From positions 1 to 43,582 of the forward strand of contig JAKSBY010000290.1 of the NCBI GenBank assembly GCA_022360855.1: a stretch of 43,582 nucleotides of DNA, read 5' to 3'. The notes under the pieces are model-generated. The model saw only the letters and a list, made by a program, of their open reading frames with translations. It was not told the origin of the DNA and did no database searches. A program made the position numbers and the translations under genes. Positions within the stretch are counted from its first letter, which is position 1. Every line of letters starts with the position of its first letter. Below are positions 42,282 through 43,582 of the stretch, piece after piece. The stretch is from Sphingomonadales bacterium (lineage in GTDB: Bacteria > Pseudomonadota > Alphaproteobacteria > Sphingomonadales > JAKSBY01).

Positions 42282-43582
42282 AGTCGAGCTTGATGCCGAA
42301 GGTGCGCGGTTTTGTATAGGCCGTCGTGGCGCTTTGCCCCACGAAACCGGGGCTGATGAAGATGTTGTTTTTCTCGACATTGTCTTCGAGATTGGTGACG
42401 AAGGCGGTAATCGAAAGTCCGATATCGTCCAGGATATAGGTCGCCGTGATATCGGTCTTCGAGTTCGAGCCGACACTGTCGATGACCGGATGATTGTATT
42501 CGCGCAGGAACAGCTCGCTGTGCCAGGCCGTGTTGACCGACAGCACGACACTGCCCGATGATCCGACATCGAAGCCATATTGCAGCCCGGCGTTTATCGT
42601 GTGCCGGGCAACATAGGGGAGCATGTTGCCGCTCAGGTCGGTGCGGCCGAGCCCGCTGGGGTCGCCCGGATTGAACACCGGCATCGGGTCCCGCGGATCG
42701 GTGTTGAAATATTCTTTGAACTCCGCGTCGAGGAACGCATAGGTGAGCGTCAGAAGGACCGACTCAGCCACCTCGAACTGGGTGTCGATTTCGATGCCGT
42801 AGATCCGGGCCCGCGCCGCGTTGGTGGTGAACTGGCCGGGCGCACCGTCGATGAAGGCAAGCGTGGTCAGCTGCAAATCGTCGTAGTCATAGTAGAATGC
42901 ATCGACGTTGATCTGTGCCCGCCCCTCCCATGGGTTGGATTTGATACCGAGCTGATAGGCGATGACGTTTTCTTCGTCATAGGGCGCGCCGTTGGATGTG
43001 ATGTTGAAGCCTCCGGCCTTGTACCCGCTGGACACGTTTGCATAGACGAGCGTGCCGTCCTCAAAGTCGAATTCCAGACCGCCCTTCCAGGTCAGCTTCG
43101 AGAAATCGGTTTCGACGTCGACCAGGTCCGGCCGCGTTGGCAGGCCGAAATTCAAGGCGTTGAACAGGGAGCCGATCTTCTCGTCTTCGGTATAACGAAG
43201 ACCACCGGTGACCCGGAAACGATCGGTCAGCGAATAAGTCGCGGAACCGAAGCCGGCGATGGTGGATGAGTCGCCGAACTCATCGAGCAGGAAGTCGGGC
43301 AGGTTGATCACGCCACCCGGGGTGAGCCCGTTCAGGCGAACCCGGCGAAAGATAAAGGTATCCTCGGAGAAGTAGTAGGCGCCGGCGATCCATTCCAGGC
43401 GGCCACCGTTATTTGACGAGAGCCTGAACTCGAGACTCTGAGCCTCGTTTTCCTGCAGCTTGTTGAAGATGCTGACCTCCACCGGCGATCCGTCGAAGTC
43501 CTGCTGAACGTCGGTATCCTGCCAGAGCCCGCCGGCTTGCAGGAACATATCGACCGGTCCGAAGGACTTCTCCACGCGAAGA
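42271..43582 (-). CDS. TonB-dependent receptor, C-terminal part (5' end beyond window)
   Basis: Beta-barrel repeats GLRYTEDEKIGS, GTLVYANVSSGYKAGGFNI, C-terminal TKPRTFGIKLDYGF. The frame is open to the window edge. Confidence 0.92.
   Translation of the reverse strand, partial: LRVEKSFGPVDMFLQAGGLWQDTDVQQDFDGSPVEVSIFNKLQENEAQSLEFRLSSNNGGRLEWIAGAYYFSEDTFIFRRVRLNGLTPGGVINLPDFLLDEFGDSSTIAGFGSATYSLTDRFRVTGGLRYTEDEKIGSLFNALNFGLPTRPDLVDVETDFSKLTWKGGLEFDFEDGTLVYANVSSGYKAGGFNITSNGAPYDEENVIAYQLGIKSNPWEGRAQINVDAFYYDYDDLQLTTLAFIDGAPGQFTTNAARARIYGIEIDTQFEVAESVLLTLTYAFLDAEFKEYFNTDPRDPMPVFNPGDPSGLGRTDLSGNMLPYVARHTINAGLQYGFDVGSSGSVVLSVNTAWHSELFLREYNHPVIDSVGSNSKTDITATYILDDIGLSITAFVTNLEDNVEKNNIFISPGFVGQSATTAYTKPRTFGIKLDYGF

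Noticed and set aside
42282-42578. N-terminal extension of the binding-protein ORF (433 aa version)
   Set aside because: The extension is Ser/Arg-rich shadow sequence over the receptor C-terminus; a proper signal sequence starts at the ATG at 42281.

Overview
The window looks like an alphaproteobacterial chromosome segment, judged only by codon usage and gene content, so the taxonomy is tentative. It has two main blocks. Block 1 (about 1.8-23.4 kb, all on the minus strand) is a type I secretion / RTX locus. It encodes an HlyB-like ABC transporter with a degenerate C39 domain, an HlyD-like adaptor, a Sel1-repeat lipoprotein, an HlyC-type lysine acyltransferase, an orphan membrane-anchored protein, and a ~5,145-aa RTX protein whose start overlaps the orphan's stop. 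The RTX protein carries an N-terminal lipase-like domain, a glycine-zipper segment, two pentraxin-like Ca-binding modules, RTX arrays and cadherin-like repeats, one of them split by a ~210-aa insertion. Block 2 (about 24.2-41.1 kb) is a galactoside utilisation regulon. It has a near-complete De Ley-Doudoroff pathway (SDR sugar dehydrogenase, SMP-30 lactonase, IlvD/Edd-type dehydratase, KDGal kinase, KDPGal aldolase), a FadR-type GntR regulator, GH36 and GH42 galactosidases, an SSS symporter, a TonB-dependent receptor, a GH27 alpha-galactosidase truncated against glpD, and glpD itself. Three or four of its intergenic regions share an AT-rich operator-like motif that overlaps promoter-like sequence. 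The edges hold a partial BNR/sortilin-like repeat protein (left) and a partial TonB-dependent receptor coupled to a TAXI/NMT1-like binding protein (right). No tRNA, rRNA, CRISPR array or transposase was recognised.
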